Of a DNA stretch of 64,000 nucleotides, positions 42,454-53,361 are shown piece by piece; the stretch's first letter is position 1, and each line of letters begins with the position of its first letter. The notes below the pieces were generated by a model. It worked only from the letters and a program-made list of their open reading frames with translations. It searched no databases and was not told where the DNA came from. Made by a program: the position numbers and the translations under genes. Origin of the DNA: Scytalidium lignicola (lineage: Eukaryota > Ascomycota > Leotiomycetes); assembly GCA_002812745.2 (NCBI GenBank), contig NCSJ02000184.1:1-64000 (forward strand), read 5' to 3'.

Positions 42454-43078
42454 GTTGTTATGTGTGATATTTGGATGATGTGTGATTCAGGGGGGGTAAA
42501 AACGGAAGGATGCATGGGTGGAGTTTAAAAAAGAATATAGGGTCTTTCTGGGTGCATAGATTGGCCACGCCTTTTTTTTTAGGTTACAACTCNTTTTTTA
42601 CGAGTTCATGTTCATATGAAGATCTCGGGTCGAGAAATGTTCAGAACGGGTAAATTAAAAATAAAGTTATGATATAGATGGACTAGTTCAGATATACCAG
42701 GGTAGATAGGAAGATCTATGAGGAAAGATTGAACACTATTTGAGGCTTTGAAATCGATTTGCCTTGGGTCTATGTTGCTGTGAACCTAAAAGTATATTTC
42801 ACGGAAAGGGCTGTACAGATGATTGTATGTTGCAACAAATGGGAATCGGATACATCCAAAAAGATTCAGAAGATTACCACCCGTTACTAAATCCAGCAAT
42901 CTTTACATGTTCAAAATGAATTTTCGGGCAATTGTCAATTTGTCACTGATGCAACAGAAAGAATTTGAAAAATGTTTTTTAGAAACAGCCTATTTATTAT
43001 ACTAGTGTACAACGCATTCCCATCGCAGAAACTTTGTCAATATCCCTAATCCCCTCTAAAATCTGGATTGGGAAAGCT
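42454..43078. other. Convergent intergenic region
   Basis: About 620 bases of 3' flanks, with an N beside a T run near 42593. No gene seen. Confidence 0.5.
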
Positions 43079-43813
43079 CTAGTCAAATGGGTTGGTGTGT
43101 GTTCCCCACCAAGTGAGGAAGAGGGATAGGCCGACTGTCTCGAAGACACGGGCTACTGCTCCAACGGCGACGGTGTCCAATGGCCGCTTCTCGGTGAAGA
43201 TCTGGGCAATGAACTAGAATTTCATCGTTAGCATGTTTCACAACATACCGGAACATGGTCTACAAGGAACAACATACAGAAGGAGCTGATGATGCCATAA
43301 AGATCAAACTGCCCAGATATGCAGCACCCTTATAGCTCAGAGTTCCTGTAGCATTGATCAATGCACCAACACCGTAGCTTTGGACTGCGCTTCCAACAAG
43401 ACTGGTTCCCCAGGCTGCGGCAGCCGAGGCAGTTTCCTTGCTCTTGATGAACTCTTCCTTGGAGTTCGCCGCCAAGGCACGGTGGTAGGTGTCACCGAAG
43501 ACTGGGCCTAGGATAGCTAAGCTGGCGGCATGGTTGAAGACAGTGCCAAGTGCAATGGCAGAGGGCTTGACGGGTGGAAGATCTAGGGAAAGCGACGCGT
43601 TAGTAGGCCCATTGTTAAAAGTTATATTCCATTGTTGGAGCTTTGAATTAAAAGCCGTAAAAGATTGGATATCAACATTGAGGATTGAGACTCGAAGATG
43701 AAAGCGCTGATAGCCTGAGATCAGGTTATAGATGAATGACGTAGCCATCTATCCAGACACGGGAATGGAAAATTCAATGAAGCACTAGGGATATACATAC
43801 AGTGAAGAGACAT
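43079..43813 (-). CDS. Small multi-span membrane protein (DUF1761-like)
   Basis: Exons 43813-43801, 43582-43278 and 43213-43079 give 150 residues. The start codon is in a 13-base first exon (MSLH plus one base). Four hydrophobic stretches are visible: AIALGTVFNHAASLAILGPV, ASAAAAWGTSLVGSAV, AAYLGSLIFMASSA and VFETVGLSLFLTWW. FGDTYHRAL between the first two resembles the conserved loop of DUF1761 proteins. It ends GTHTNPFD. The function of the family is unknown; probably an organelle or plasma membrane protein. Phases agree; the frames extending past exon ends in the raw sequence are intron read-through. Confidence 0.75.
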
Positions 43814-45069
43814 GATTGTAAGGTTGTTGAGACTTGTCTATCTGAAGTCACAGGATGAGCTGGCTTGAGATGTATATTGTTAGGAGGATGGGTAAGGGAA
43901 GACAAGCTATATATACGAGCAAGTAGTGGGGACAGGCTTGGGACTGTACGGTGGTTAACGTGCAGGAGGTATTCCTTGGTGCAGCGCAAATATATAACGT
44001 CATAGCCTGGTGAGTAGTGACTTTCATTTCCTGCCGCCCTTGCGGTGGAGTTGGGTATCCCTGCACCGAGAATTCGTGAATGCCCATTAAGGCTTCAGAC
44101 ATGGCGTTTCCAGCGTGAATCCTGTCTGCCATTGTGGGATTGTTGCATCTACAGTCTCACTTTACGGGCGCTCTGTCCTGTGTGTTGCTTGGGCCGTCCA
44201 TCCGGTCTGGCCAGACCCCTCTGTCTCTCGTCCCTGCAGCCAGATCAACCACTCTTGATGATTATAACCATCACTAACCATCTATCCATTGTGAGTCTAG
44301 GATTGTATCTTGTACTTATTCTGCCAATTCTCCCAGATAAAATTGCTCTCTTCCTGATATTCTTCAGCTCCGTACACGTTCTCGAATACAACACACATCC
44401 CCGGCACCACAAGTCGTTCGTGCGGGGCAACAAAAGAAGTTAACTCTGGGGACGATCTAGCTGACGTCACTTTATGGCCAGAGCTTCCGCGCTTGGTCCA
44501 GATCGTCCCAGATCATTCCGGATCCATGACCCAGTGGGATTGGTTGAGCTCAACGCCGTGCAATTACATAATAACGTCACGTGAATCTGGCAATACCCTC
44601 TGTCCCTAATTTGTTTTCCTTTTCTTTGGATGCTTCGATTTAGGAGAATGGAATATTGAGTAGCTTGGATGGAGCTGTTGAGGCTGTCCCTGATGCGCAA
44701 GATAAAATGGTCTATGTAGCAAAGACACATATTACATCCGGGAACCCTTAAGATCCATTGGCGAAATTCCCCCCCTGCAAAACAGCAACTGTTAAAGCCC
44801 TGTTAGAATCTCTTCTTCAACCGTCCCTCGAAATGGGAAATAGTATCCTTTCTTTACTATTCGAACCAAAGCACAAATGTGACTTGATATTCTGAGCGTA
44901 GCATCTCGTCCTTCCCCTTTTCCTGACAGCGTACTGCATGTGCATTGCCCACGTGGAAGCTCTTCGTCAAGAGGCCCTGGCAACTCAAAGACCCTAGGAC
45001 GGACGTGCATACATATATACATATATCTCCGTTTTAAAATCCAAGGGACCTAAGAGATCCTAAAGCAAT
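43814..45069. promoter_or_regulatory. Divergent intergenic region with CRE-like and E-box sites
   Basis: About 1.25 kb between the divergent starts of the DUF1761-like gene and the phosphatase gene. A perfect TGACGTCA (CRE/ATF bZIP site) is at 44462-44469 and TCACGTGA at about 44577-44584. Frames up to 132 codons (44045-44443) are Cys/Leu-rich and not protein-like. Confidence 0.45.
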
Positions 45070-46541
45070 ATGCGGAGCGTCATCACTGTAAACAAACTCA
45101 TGTAAGCTTGCCTGCAATTCTCATTCTTCTCTTAAGCTATTTTTCTGTCTCATCTCTCAAGCATAAGCGACTCAAACTCACTTACCCCTCTAGTTTCTCA
45201 CTGTTCATCGTAACTCTCTTCGTCACCTTCCGTGTATTGATGGGTGAGTCTGCGCGAATGGGAAAACCAGAGCGACATATCAAATACACCACCATCACGG
45301 GTTACTTCCTTCAAGATGCACCAGCTACAAACCCCGCGGCACTCGACTATGTGAGGACCAAATCACTCCTAGCTACCCCAGCTCATGGAAACACCTCAAA
45401 TAGCTAATCACTTATATATTAATTCTAGACATCCACCAACTTTGGCTTGATCGATCGACGGTATAGCATAGATGCCGAGTTCGATCCGAAAAGAACGAAG
45501 ACGCAGTGGCAAAGGTTTGAGTATCTGGTTAATAAGCTGAATAAGGATAGCGAAGAGGGAGTTCAATATAAAGTCCTATTCAGTAAGTTTCCCTCTTTTT
45601 ATCGTCACGCTATGAATAAAAGCTAATACCTTACGTAGTGGGTCGTCACGGTCAAGGTGATCACAATGTCGCTGAGGCATTCTATGGTAGTGAGGCTTGG
45701 GATGTGAGTTTCATGTCTATTCCCTTCAAGCTTATGCTAATAGACGTTATATAGTGTTACTGGTCCCTGCAGGATGGAAATGACACAACCACGTAAATTT
45801 TCCTCCTATTTTACGCATCTTGATCAACGTACTGACTTCGAGCTCTAGCTGGGCTGATGCAGACCTCACCTCCAAAGGCCGCGACGAAGCAATAAAGGGC
45901 AACAAGTTCTGGTCCAGCCTTCTAGCCACGCAATTTACCCCGGCTCCCGAATCCTATTATGTCTCTCCTCTAACCCGATGTCTGGAAACTTGCCGGTTAA
46001 CATTCAACCCACTCACTCTCCCTTCCGATCGTCCCTTCAAACCAACCATCAAGGAACTCTTTAGAGAAGTGATCGGTGTGCATACGTGCGATCGACGTAG
46101 TACAAAAAACCATATCCACGAACAGTATCCCGAATGGGTGATAGAGGAAGGGTTTACTGAGGAGGATGAGCTGTGGAAGAGTGATGAGCGGGAGACGGCA
46201 GATGGGATGGACATTCGGACTCGCGTTGTGCTTGATGATGTGTTCAACCATGACAAAAACACATGGATTTCCATCACGAGCCATAGTGGTGAAATTGCTA
46301 GTATCCTACGAGGTAAGCCTTCTTCTCATTCCTTGGCTTTATTGGCTCTTTATGCTTGATCGTCTATTATACTGATATCTTCAAAGTCCTGGAACATAGG
46401 GAATTTAACTTAGGTACCGGTCAAGCTATTCCTGTGCTCGTTAAAGCTGAAATAGTGGAGGGACATTCTACAATTCCTTCCGGCCCTCCTCAAACAACTG
46501 TCTCAACATGTTCAGCGCCACCTGCAGCGAGAACTCCTTAA
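45070..46541 (+). CDS. Phosphoglycerate-mutase-like (histidine phosphatase) protein with N-terminal hydrophobic segment
   Basis: Histidine phosphatase superfamily, related to yeast Pmu1-type proteins. Seven exons: 45070-45101, 45194-45350, 45429-45582, 45639-45703, 45755-45792, 45849-46312 and 46387-46541, 354 residues. The catalytic motif MGRHGQGDHN (Arg117-His118) appears only after joining exons 3 and 4; the second half of the site is SPLTRCLET and ISITSHSGEI. The first splice, in matching phase, gives MRSVITVNKLIFSLFIVTLF, then VTFRVLMGESARMGK, a signal peptide or membrane anchor; without it the protein would start at 45240. The substrate is unknown; a phosphomonoesterase role is inferred. 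Confidence 0.85.
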
Positions 46542-46712
46542 TGAAAGCGGATTTGTGTAACATTTAGACTGTAACTTAGATAANTTTTTTTATGTATACA
46601 TAATTCTATATAATACAGAGGTATCTCTCTATCGACCCCATCTATATAGTATAGTTACACTGCACTAAATATATAAAGCCCACCGGGAGCATGTATAATA
46701 CAGAGCACCCGC

Positions 46713-48689
46713 CTACTTAGCTAGAAACCGTTGAAAAGCCTTATGGTCTATCGTGATATTTCCCACAGCCTTCAACTTCTTCCTCCCTTCTTTCTGCTTT
46801 TCTAATAACTTTCTCCGCCTCGAAACATCGCTGGCATGCAACTTGGCCAACACATCCTTTCTGAATGGCTTAATTGTCTCTCTAGCTACGATCCTCCGTC
46901 CTGCCACAGCTTGAATGACCACCTCGTACATCTGTCGATCGACATGTTCTTTGAACTTCGTGACCCACTGTCGTCCAATTTTTTCGACCTGGGAAGAGTG
47001 CACAACACGGGATACAGCATCTACAGGGACCTTATTGACATGGAGTTGCATCTTGACAATGTTACTCCTGCGCCAGCCAGCGTCCTCGTAGTCAAGACTG
47101 GCATAACCTTTCGTAGCACCCTTTAACCTACCGAAGAAATCATCGACTAGTTGAGCGAGTGGAATGTCGTACTTGAGAATAACTTGAGTAGAAGTGAAGA
47201 AATTTATCTCTTTCTGCTCTCCACGGTTAGCCTCACAAAGCTCGATCACCTTCCCAAGATACTCCTCTGGCAGTGTTATAGTGGCAGATACGTAGGGTTC
47301 TTGAAGCTCTGATACCCGTGTGTGTGTTGCATCCATATCAGGGAATTCAGCAGGATTCTGGATAACTGTTTCGGTTCCATCATTCCAGAGAACTTTGAAT
47401 GGGACTGTTGGAGGAGTAATGATGATGCTTGCCCCGTGCTCCTGGCGAAGACGGTCTTCAAACACCGAACAATGCAATGTCCCTAGAAATCCTAGTCGCC
47501 AGCCCGCTCCTAGAGCCTCGGAGGACTCTTTCTGAAGAGTGACGCTGCGATCATTCAATACAATCTGATTAATACTATCCTCCAAATGTCCATGATCACT
47601 CTGATCAACCGGGAAGGCAGCTACAAACACCATGGACTTTGGTTCTTCGAAGCCAGGATACGGCTGAACTAAGTTCTCTGAACCGACTGTGGTAAAAGTA
47701 TCTCCGCTCAGAGCCTCCTGACTCTTCTTCATTCCAGGGTTAAAGTAGATATAGCCTACTTGACCGGCACGGATAACATTTTGTGGCGTCTGTTCTGGAT
47801 ACATGACGCCAACCTCTCCGACAAAATACTTCTTCCCTGTGGCAAAAGATACTACATGGTCACCAGCTTTAACCTCTCCATCGAAAATTCGAACTAGTAG
47901 AATAACGCCTTTGTAATTGTCGTACCATGAATCAACAAGAAGCAGCCGAAGAGGTTTTGTACGGTCCCCAATTGGAGCAGGAATTTGCTTAATAACGTTC
48001 GGCAGGATTCCCTCCACATTAAGCCCAGTCTTCGCAGAAACAAGCACAGCGTTCTCTGGATCTAATTCAAATGCTGCCTTCATCTGCTCCAAAGCTCGAG
48101 GAGGATCAGCAGAGGGTAAGTCAACCTTGTTGATGACCGGAACGAGTGTCAAGCCCTGCGAGAAAGCTAGATAGAAGTTCGCGACAGTTTGCGCCTGTAC
48201 TCCCTGACTTGCATCCACAAGGAGCAATGCCCCGCCACAGCTGGCATAAGATCTCGATACCTCTGCCCGAAAATCGACATGTCCGGGTGTGTCGACGAGG
48301 TGCAGCAGATAATCTTCTCCCTGGTAATTGTATATCATTGTGCAAGTCTGCGCCTTAACCGTAATTCCTCTTTCTCTCTCCACATCTAGCTTATCCAATA
48401 TCTGTTTGTTCCCGCCCGGTTCAATTGTCCCCGTCAGCTCCAGTAATCGATCACTGAGGGTACTCTTGCCATGGTCGACATGGGCTACTATACAAAAGTT
48501 CCGAAATCGCTCAATTGGGATCGCTGAGATGCGGCGCTCAAGCTCCGAGACGGACTTCGAAGCTTGAGCCCATCGTGCTACCGATATAGTGAACCCACGC
48601 CGAATGATTCTAGACGAGTGAATCTGGTGAATAGGCCGAGGACCAACAAAGCTATAAAGCCTCAAAAATGGCAATAGACATCGCTGCAT
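46713..48689 (-). CDS. GUF1: Mitochondrial translation factor Guf1 (LepA/EF4)
   Basis: Ribosome-dependent GTPase that back-translocates or rescues stalled mitochondrial ribosomes. 658 residues, single exon. The N-terminus (about 40 residues, basic, [14 protein letters not shown]) is a mitochondrial presequence. G motifs: AHVDHGKST (69-77), RGIT (107-110), DTPGH (133-137), NKVD (187-190) and SAKTG. The C-terminal part has the EF4-specific region [20 protein letters not shown] and the lysine-rich end [12 protein letters not shown]...[21 protein letters not shown]. The start ATG 48689 fits. It shares a 204-base divergent promoter with MAD2. Confidence 0.97.
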   Translation of the reverse strand: MQRCLLPFLRLYSFVGPRPIHQIHSSRIIRRGFTISVARWAQASKSVSELERRISAIPIERFRNFCIVAHVDHGKSTLSDRLLELTGTIEPGGNKQILDKLDVERERGITVKAQTCTMIYNYQGEDYLLHLVDTPGHVDFRAEVSRSYASCGGALLLVDASQGVQAQTVANFYLAFSQGLTLVPVINKVDLPSADPPRALEQMKAAFELDPENAVLVSAKTGLNVEGILPNVIKQIPAPIGDRTKPLRLLLVDSWYDNYKGVILLVRIFDGEVKAGDHVVSFATGKKYFVGEVGVMYPEQTPQNVIRAGQVGYIYFNPGMKKSQEALSGDTFTTVGSENLVQPYPGFEEPKSMVFVAAFPVDQSDHGHLEDSINQIVLNDRSVTLQKESSEALGAGWRLGFLGTLHCSVFEDRLRQEHGASIIITPPTVPFKVLWNDGTETVIQNPAEFPDMDATHTRVSELQEPYVSATITLPEEYLGKVIELCEANRGEQKEINFFTSTQVILKYDIPLAQLVDDFFGRLKGATKGYASLDYEDAGWRRSNIVKMQLHVNKVPVDAVSRVVHSSQVEKIGRQWVTKFKEHVDRQMYEVVIQAVAGRRIVARETIKPFRKDVLAKLHASDVSRRRKLLEKQKEGRKKLKAVGNITIDHKAFQRFLAK

Positions 48690-48893
48690 CCCATCAAGAC
48701 TGCTATGAATTCATTGGTTTCGCAGATTCCACAACGTTATCCCAGAATTAACTTATCGAGAAATTTCGCCTTTCAACTTTATCGAGGACGGGAGTTGCCG
48801 AACCCCCCGTCGCTGTAGCAACCAAGCATTTTCGATATCAGCGAAATCGACACTTTTTAATCTATACCACTGATATTCTGTAACACAAGTACC

Positions 48894-49956
48894 ATGTCTG
48901 CTAGCAAAGGAAAAGACGAGCGAAAGGTGCACAAGCTAGCCCTGAAGGGTGAGTTTTTTTGTCTCTATATAGATCGCAAATCTAACAGAGATAGGCTCGG
49001 CAAGGCTCGTTGCGGAATTTGTGAGCCCCTTCCCTAGAATGCGAATAATGAAGCAAGCTGGCTAACTAGTATAGTTCCAATTCTCGATAAACACAATACT
49101 GTATGAATCAATGTCTTAAAAGTGCAATTCGGGAAGCTAATTGCCACACAAAGGTTTCAACGAGGAGTTTACCCCGCAGAGGACTTTACTGCGTAAGTTA
49201 TCGAATGCTAAGATCTTAAGCCGTATGCTAACAAGATTACAGCGTCAAAAAATATGGCCTCACAATGCTGGGTCCGTTTACCTTAGTACCTATCAGGAAA
49301 AAACTCGGCTCATATATCTTGTAGTATCGAATGATGACCAAGTAAAGGCGTACATCAAGAAGATCATGTCACAGCTTGATAAATGGATGGTTGGAGGGAA
49401 GATCTCCAAGATGGTGGTTGTTATTACAAGCAAAGAAACTGGAGAACATGTCGAAAGATGGCAGTTTGACGTAAGATTACAGTTTTTCAGATATGTCCGC
49501 TCCCGATCTAACGTGAGAGTATAGGTACAAATCTTCGGCAAAGGCCCCTCCAAAAAATCGTCCAAGAAAACAGCAGATAAAGAGAATGCTTCTCCTGGGT
49601 CCGTATACTCCAATAAGTCCTACACCGTACAGTGTTATAGCTTCTAGAAACTGGTACTGATAATTTCCAACAGAGAGGCAACAGATGCGCAACTGGAAAA
49701 GACTGAGAAAGAGATTCAGGATGAGATTCAATCGATTTTCCGACAAATTACTGCCTCGGTGACATTTCTTCCTCAGTTGGACGGCGACTGTACATTCAAT
49801 GTCCTCGTTTACGCAGATGCTGATTCTGAGGTACCTATGGAATGGGGTGATAGTGATGCAAAGGAGATTAAAAATGGGGAGAAGGTGCAGTTAAGAAGTT
49901 TCAGCACAAATAACCACCGCGTGGACACGCTAGTTAGCTACAGGCTTGCTGATTGA
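48894..49956 (+). CDS. MAD2: Spindle assembly checkpoint protein Mad2
   Basis: HORMA-domain protein that, in its closed form on Mad1 or Cdc20, inhibits APC/C until chromosomes attach. Eight small exons: 48894-48948, 48995-49020, 49075-49100, 49154-49192, 49243-49271, 49325-49470, 49525-49598 and 49674-49956, giving 225 residues. Joined, they read KGSARLVAEFFQFSINTILF, QRGVYPAEDF, VKKYGLTMLVSNDDQVKAYI, DKWMVGGKISKMVVVI, ERWQFDVQIFGKG and a long C-terminal safety belt (QITASVTFLPQLDGDCTFNV, VPMEWGDSDAKEI, LRSFSTNNHRVDTLVSYRL). Introns 5 and 7 use the uncommon donor GTCCGT. A Lys/Ser-rich insert (about residues 130-150) is typical of fungi. Confidence 0.96.
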
Positions 49957-50351
49957 GGAGTCCTGTGCCGGGTGTAAGATTTTTGGCTTGGAGTTCTGGG
50001 CAATTTTATCTCTGTATCTTTACGAGGCTGGCTGGTGTTGGATTGCGGGGATAATGGGCACTTTTTTAGGATCTGAATTATTTATTTTCTCGACACTCTG
50101 GTTTACATACTGAGTTCGGTCAATATTAATTATGCTAAGACATAAGATGATCTAGAATTGCTTTAGGGAGCCGTATTAATGATGAATGAACAAAGTATGA
50201 TGGGACAAGCATACAAGCAAAAGTGCATACAGATTACTCTAGAAAACTCATCAACATAATTAAGACGTAGCTCAAAATATGTCAAAGTTTAACAGTCCTT
50301 TTCTTTAGGCTCTATATACAGTTAAGACATAAGAAATCTTGTAGCTGGGAT
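49957..50351. other. Convergent intergenic region MAD2 / complex I gene
   Basis: About 395 bases of AT-rich 3' flanks; no gene seen. Confidence 0.5.
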
Positions 50352-51089
50352 CTATTGGAATACTCGGCATGGGTAACTGCCTTGAATTAGCACCTCAGTT
50401 CAAATATGATAGGAATTTTGCTTACCTCGCGGGATACGCTTGTTCGGGTGTTAAATTGTACTTGTCTGCGCCAACCTTCAAGCTCGCACTACTGGGCAAA
50501 GGGGGTAAGCCATCCCTCCCAAGTGCTCCCAAAACATCAATCTTCTCCTTCTTGAAATAAGCTGCAAGTCCTTCCTCGCCACCCTTCTTAGCCTCCACTA
50601 GAGCCGTCTCTCCAGCAGCACCAATCAACTCCTTCTTGGGGGCGCTCTCGCTGCCTACTGTCAACAGGCTAACAACATCACCTTGGCTCACGAAGGAGAG
50701 GCGAGGATATGACCTCCGGCTATCACGCTTCCAGTATGGGTTATCAGCGATATCACCAGCGGGAACGGTAACAGGGTCGGTGTATGCGAATGGGTCGTTG
50801 GCTCCTGGTGTTGGGTTACGGAATTGGGGATTGTAAGGAACACCATTGGATCGGTTTGGATCGACAGCGAAGGCGCGGCGGATTCTTTCCCAAACACCGC
50901 GAGACTGGAGAGTATATTTCTGTCCTCTGGGGTTAGTTCTGGTATTCGAGGTGAAGCTGCATGATGAGATTGTATCTTGTAGAATGGATGTCGAACGGTT
51001 GCGGGCAAATTGAACCACTGGCTTACCTTTGACACGGGAATCACCCGTGGCACAGCTGTTGCAGCTTTAGCAACAGTTTGTGAAGACAT
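50352..51089 (-). CDS. NADH:ubiquinone oxidoreductase 21.3 kDa accessory subunit (complex I)
   Basis: Fungal accessory subunit of mitochondrial complex I, recognised from remembered similarity to the Neurospora 21.3 kDa subunit. Exons 51089-51027, 50919-50426 and 50376-50352 give 193 residues. The spliced start is MSSQTVAKAATAVPRVIPVS, then KKYTLQSRGVWERIRRAFAV, DPNRSNGVPYNPQFRNPTPG, DPVTVPAGDIADNPYWKRD and RRSYPRLSFVSQGDVVSLL. The frame meets TAA just after AYPAR, but a good donor (AG/GTAAGC), a GCTAATTC branch site and an acceptor 49 bases later add a 25-base last exon ending SYPCRVFQ, which resembles the Neurospora C-terminus (AYPCRSFS). I therefore place the end at 50352. Probably matrix-side, no membrane span. 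Confidence 0.9.
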
Positions 51090-51608
51090 CGTGTGTCACA
51101 ATGGAGTGTGCAATCGTTGAAGAGAAAGGTCGTGGGAAGCTCACGTTGATCGTCGTCAAAATCCGGGCGTCGTCAACGCTACTGCCATATTCGAAAGTAG
51201 CCTGTTTTTCGCGAATTCGGGCCCCGGTGCACGTCTTTCTACAGTGTATACTATAGTAAATTAACGTAAAAGACCAATAAGTCAACGAATTAATGCTCTA
51301 TACATTCGATTTATCACCTGTTGCTTAACTGATCAAACTGACTGATATATATCAAACATTTTAACTTTACATAATTTATTTAATAGCTTTAAACCTTAGC
51401 ACTTTTCTACTTTAACAACGATACCTATACGATTATTATCACCTTTAAAGTCTTTTACAAGATTGTTCAATATATCACTTAAAGTATATAACTTTGTATA
51501 ATCAGTAGATTAAACTTTTAAAAAAATATTAATAGACTTCTATTTCATACTTGTCCNAAAAAAGTATAATAGCAATATCAAAAGCATAAGACTTTACCCA
51601 AAAGTTAA
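51090..51608. other. Intergenic region, promoter of the complex I gene and tRNA 3' flank
   Basis: About 520 bases, very AT-rich from 51300 to 51600, N near 51557. AAAAGTTAAA just below 51609 gives the T-run expected for pol III termination of the minus-strand tRNA. Confidence 0.5.
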
Positions 51609-51680
51609 AGCTCCCTACCCGGGTCGAACGAGTGACCTTAGGATCTGCAATCCCACGCTCTACCACTGAGCTAAAGGAGC
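51609..51680 (-). tRNA. tRNA-Cys (GCA)
   Basis: Cloverleaf of 72 bases without intron. The acceptor stem GCTCCTT pairs with AGGGAGC (one G-T pair); D arm GCTC-AGTGGTA-GAGC; anticodon arm TGGGA-TTGCAGA-TCCTA with anticodon GCA; T arm ACTCG-TTCGACC-CGGGT. The discriminator base is U, as expected for cysteine. The internal A box (TAGCTCAGTGG) and B box (GTTCGACCC) are intact. T-rich DNA follows the 3' end. Confidence 0.95.
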
Positions 51681-52491
51681 TTTGTTATTGTTAAGCTAGT
51701 ACTTATATCACTAAATATTATTTCTATTACTAATTATAGTTAACGCTAACCAAGCACGCTTAGGCATATTTATTTGCTTGATCATCGGGATTCATCCCAG
51801 TAATTATCGGGCGATGCGTATACTCTGAAGCACAATGACTAGTAATTACTTGTACTGCAAGGTTCATTTGCTATTCACTATGCTCATGGGAGAGCTTCAG
51901 ACCTGTTTAATGGTTCGCGTGAGAAATGTATTTGCTTAGCAAATGTGATGCTTGCCCGGGTCACACCTATTACATAAGCATCACTCGCAACCGAAAAATA
52001 GGCTCTGTTTTATTTCTCGGTTCAGGTGTTTAATCAATATCGAGTTTCTGGAACAGTAGCCGAAGTTCCCTTGTAACACTATTGGCAACGTAGACACGAT
52101 TACTGGTTAGGACTCACTCGGATGGTAAGAGACATATATAAATTTAATTTATTCTAGTCTACCATATATTACCCTACAAAGACAGGAGAAATTTCAAGCA
52201 TCTTAATGTAGACTTTAGACGCGCCAAAGTACACAGTCGCAACCCGTAAACAATCTCGAGTATCATTTATCAGACCAGGTCGATACAGAGCATATGACTA
52301 GCATAATGTTTGCCCAATCCAAGTAAAGTGCACAGCTAGAACAAAAAGGTATCTTTTCTAGAACCAATGTTTGCCAAAAATTATTGGGCTTGCCAGCTTT
52401 TCTGTGTGCTTTGTTTCATTCGGAACTTGAGTTTTGTTTGCCTACATCGACGGATAAATAGTCGTCCTTGAATATAAGCATCATGCTTGAT
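51681..52491. other. Intergenic region between tRNA-Cys and the peroxiredoxin gene
   Basis: About 810 bases, AT-rich, no protein-like frame. A 60-codon hydrophobic frame starting at 52468 is antisense to the peroxiredoxin tail. Confidence 0.5.
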
Positions 52492-53361
52492 CTACTCTTC
52501 AGCTTTCTTGGCATAATCGCTCTCAGGTTCCTTGGTGGCATCAGGAGCCTGATCGGTAACTTCGGTGGCAGCTACAGCATCCTTGCTTGGCTCGCTGGTT
52601 GTTTCGGTGCCATTAACGCCATTGGAAGTTGGTGCGGTCCCATTCTCTGACTTAGGTTCAGTTTCGGACACAGGTGCAGCAGCCGAAGAATCAGCGCCTT
52701 CAATTATCTTCTTAGCAACTTCGACAGTTCCAGCAGGTGATCCTGGCTGTGCTGCTAGTACTTTTCCGGATTTGTCAATGATAAATACACCTCTAGTTGT
52801 GCCGTTGGGTGCTTTCTTCAGGCCAATTGCTGAGATGAGAGTACCGGCAGTATCGCAGAGAAGAGGATACTGCAACTTCTGCTTCTCCTTGAAGGTTGTG
52901 TTCGCCTTTGTTGAGTCCTTTGATAACCCGTAGACGGAAAATCCACTAGTAGTAAGAGAGGTGTATGAATCTCTGAATAAGCACACCTGATTGGTACCTA
53001 GAAAAGGTCAATATATAAAACTCAAAAGGCAAGTACATAAAATGGTAAACTAACATCCAGGTGTGGAGGCCTTCGGATATGTGAAGAGAACAACCCCCGC
53101 AGTACTTTCATCAACCAAGGTCTTTAGAGTTGTCTTAGTACCATCGTTTGTCTCAAATTCACCGCCGAAACCTTCAAGTGATATTGTGTTGCCAACAGCT
53201 ACGGTGGTCGCGTCGGAAGCTGAACTGCCCTTGCCAGCTTTGGAGGTCGCTGCTTCCTTGACTTTCGCGACAGCTTTTGCGACGCGGCCCTTTTTCTTCG
53301 CTGGTGGAGCTGGAGCTGGTTGCTCTACAGGCACCTTCCGCTTTCTTAGCTCAGGAGCCAT
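52492..53361 (-). CDS. DOT5: Atypical 2-Cys peroxiredoxin (BCP/PrxQ type, nuclear Dot5-like)
   Basis: Thiol peroxidase reducing hydroperoxides with thioredoxin. Exons 53361-53055 and 52997-52492 give 270 residues. The intron splits the peroxidatic Cys codon: YPKASTPGC (Cys103) joins to TNQVC (Cys108), the five-residue spacing of PrxQ enzymes. Then FRDSYTSLTTSGFSVYGLSK, KLQYPLLCD and GVFIIDKSGKVL. The N-terminus is basic (ELRKRKVPVE, AKKKGRVAKAVAKVKE), like the nuclear localisation region of yeast Dot5. After about residue 200 there is a long disordered Ser/Thr/Glu/Pro/Ala tail (EPKSENGTAPTSNGVNG...) absent from yeast. Donor GTTAGT. Confidence 0.93.

Noticed and set aside
44045..44443. 132-codon frame between the DUF1761-like gene and the phosphatase
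   Set aside because: Composition is Cys/Leu/Pro-rich without order and overlaps frames on the other strand.
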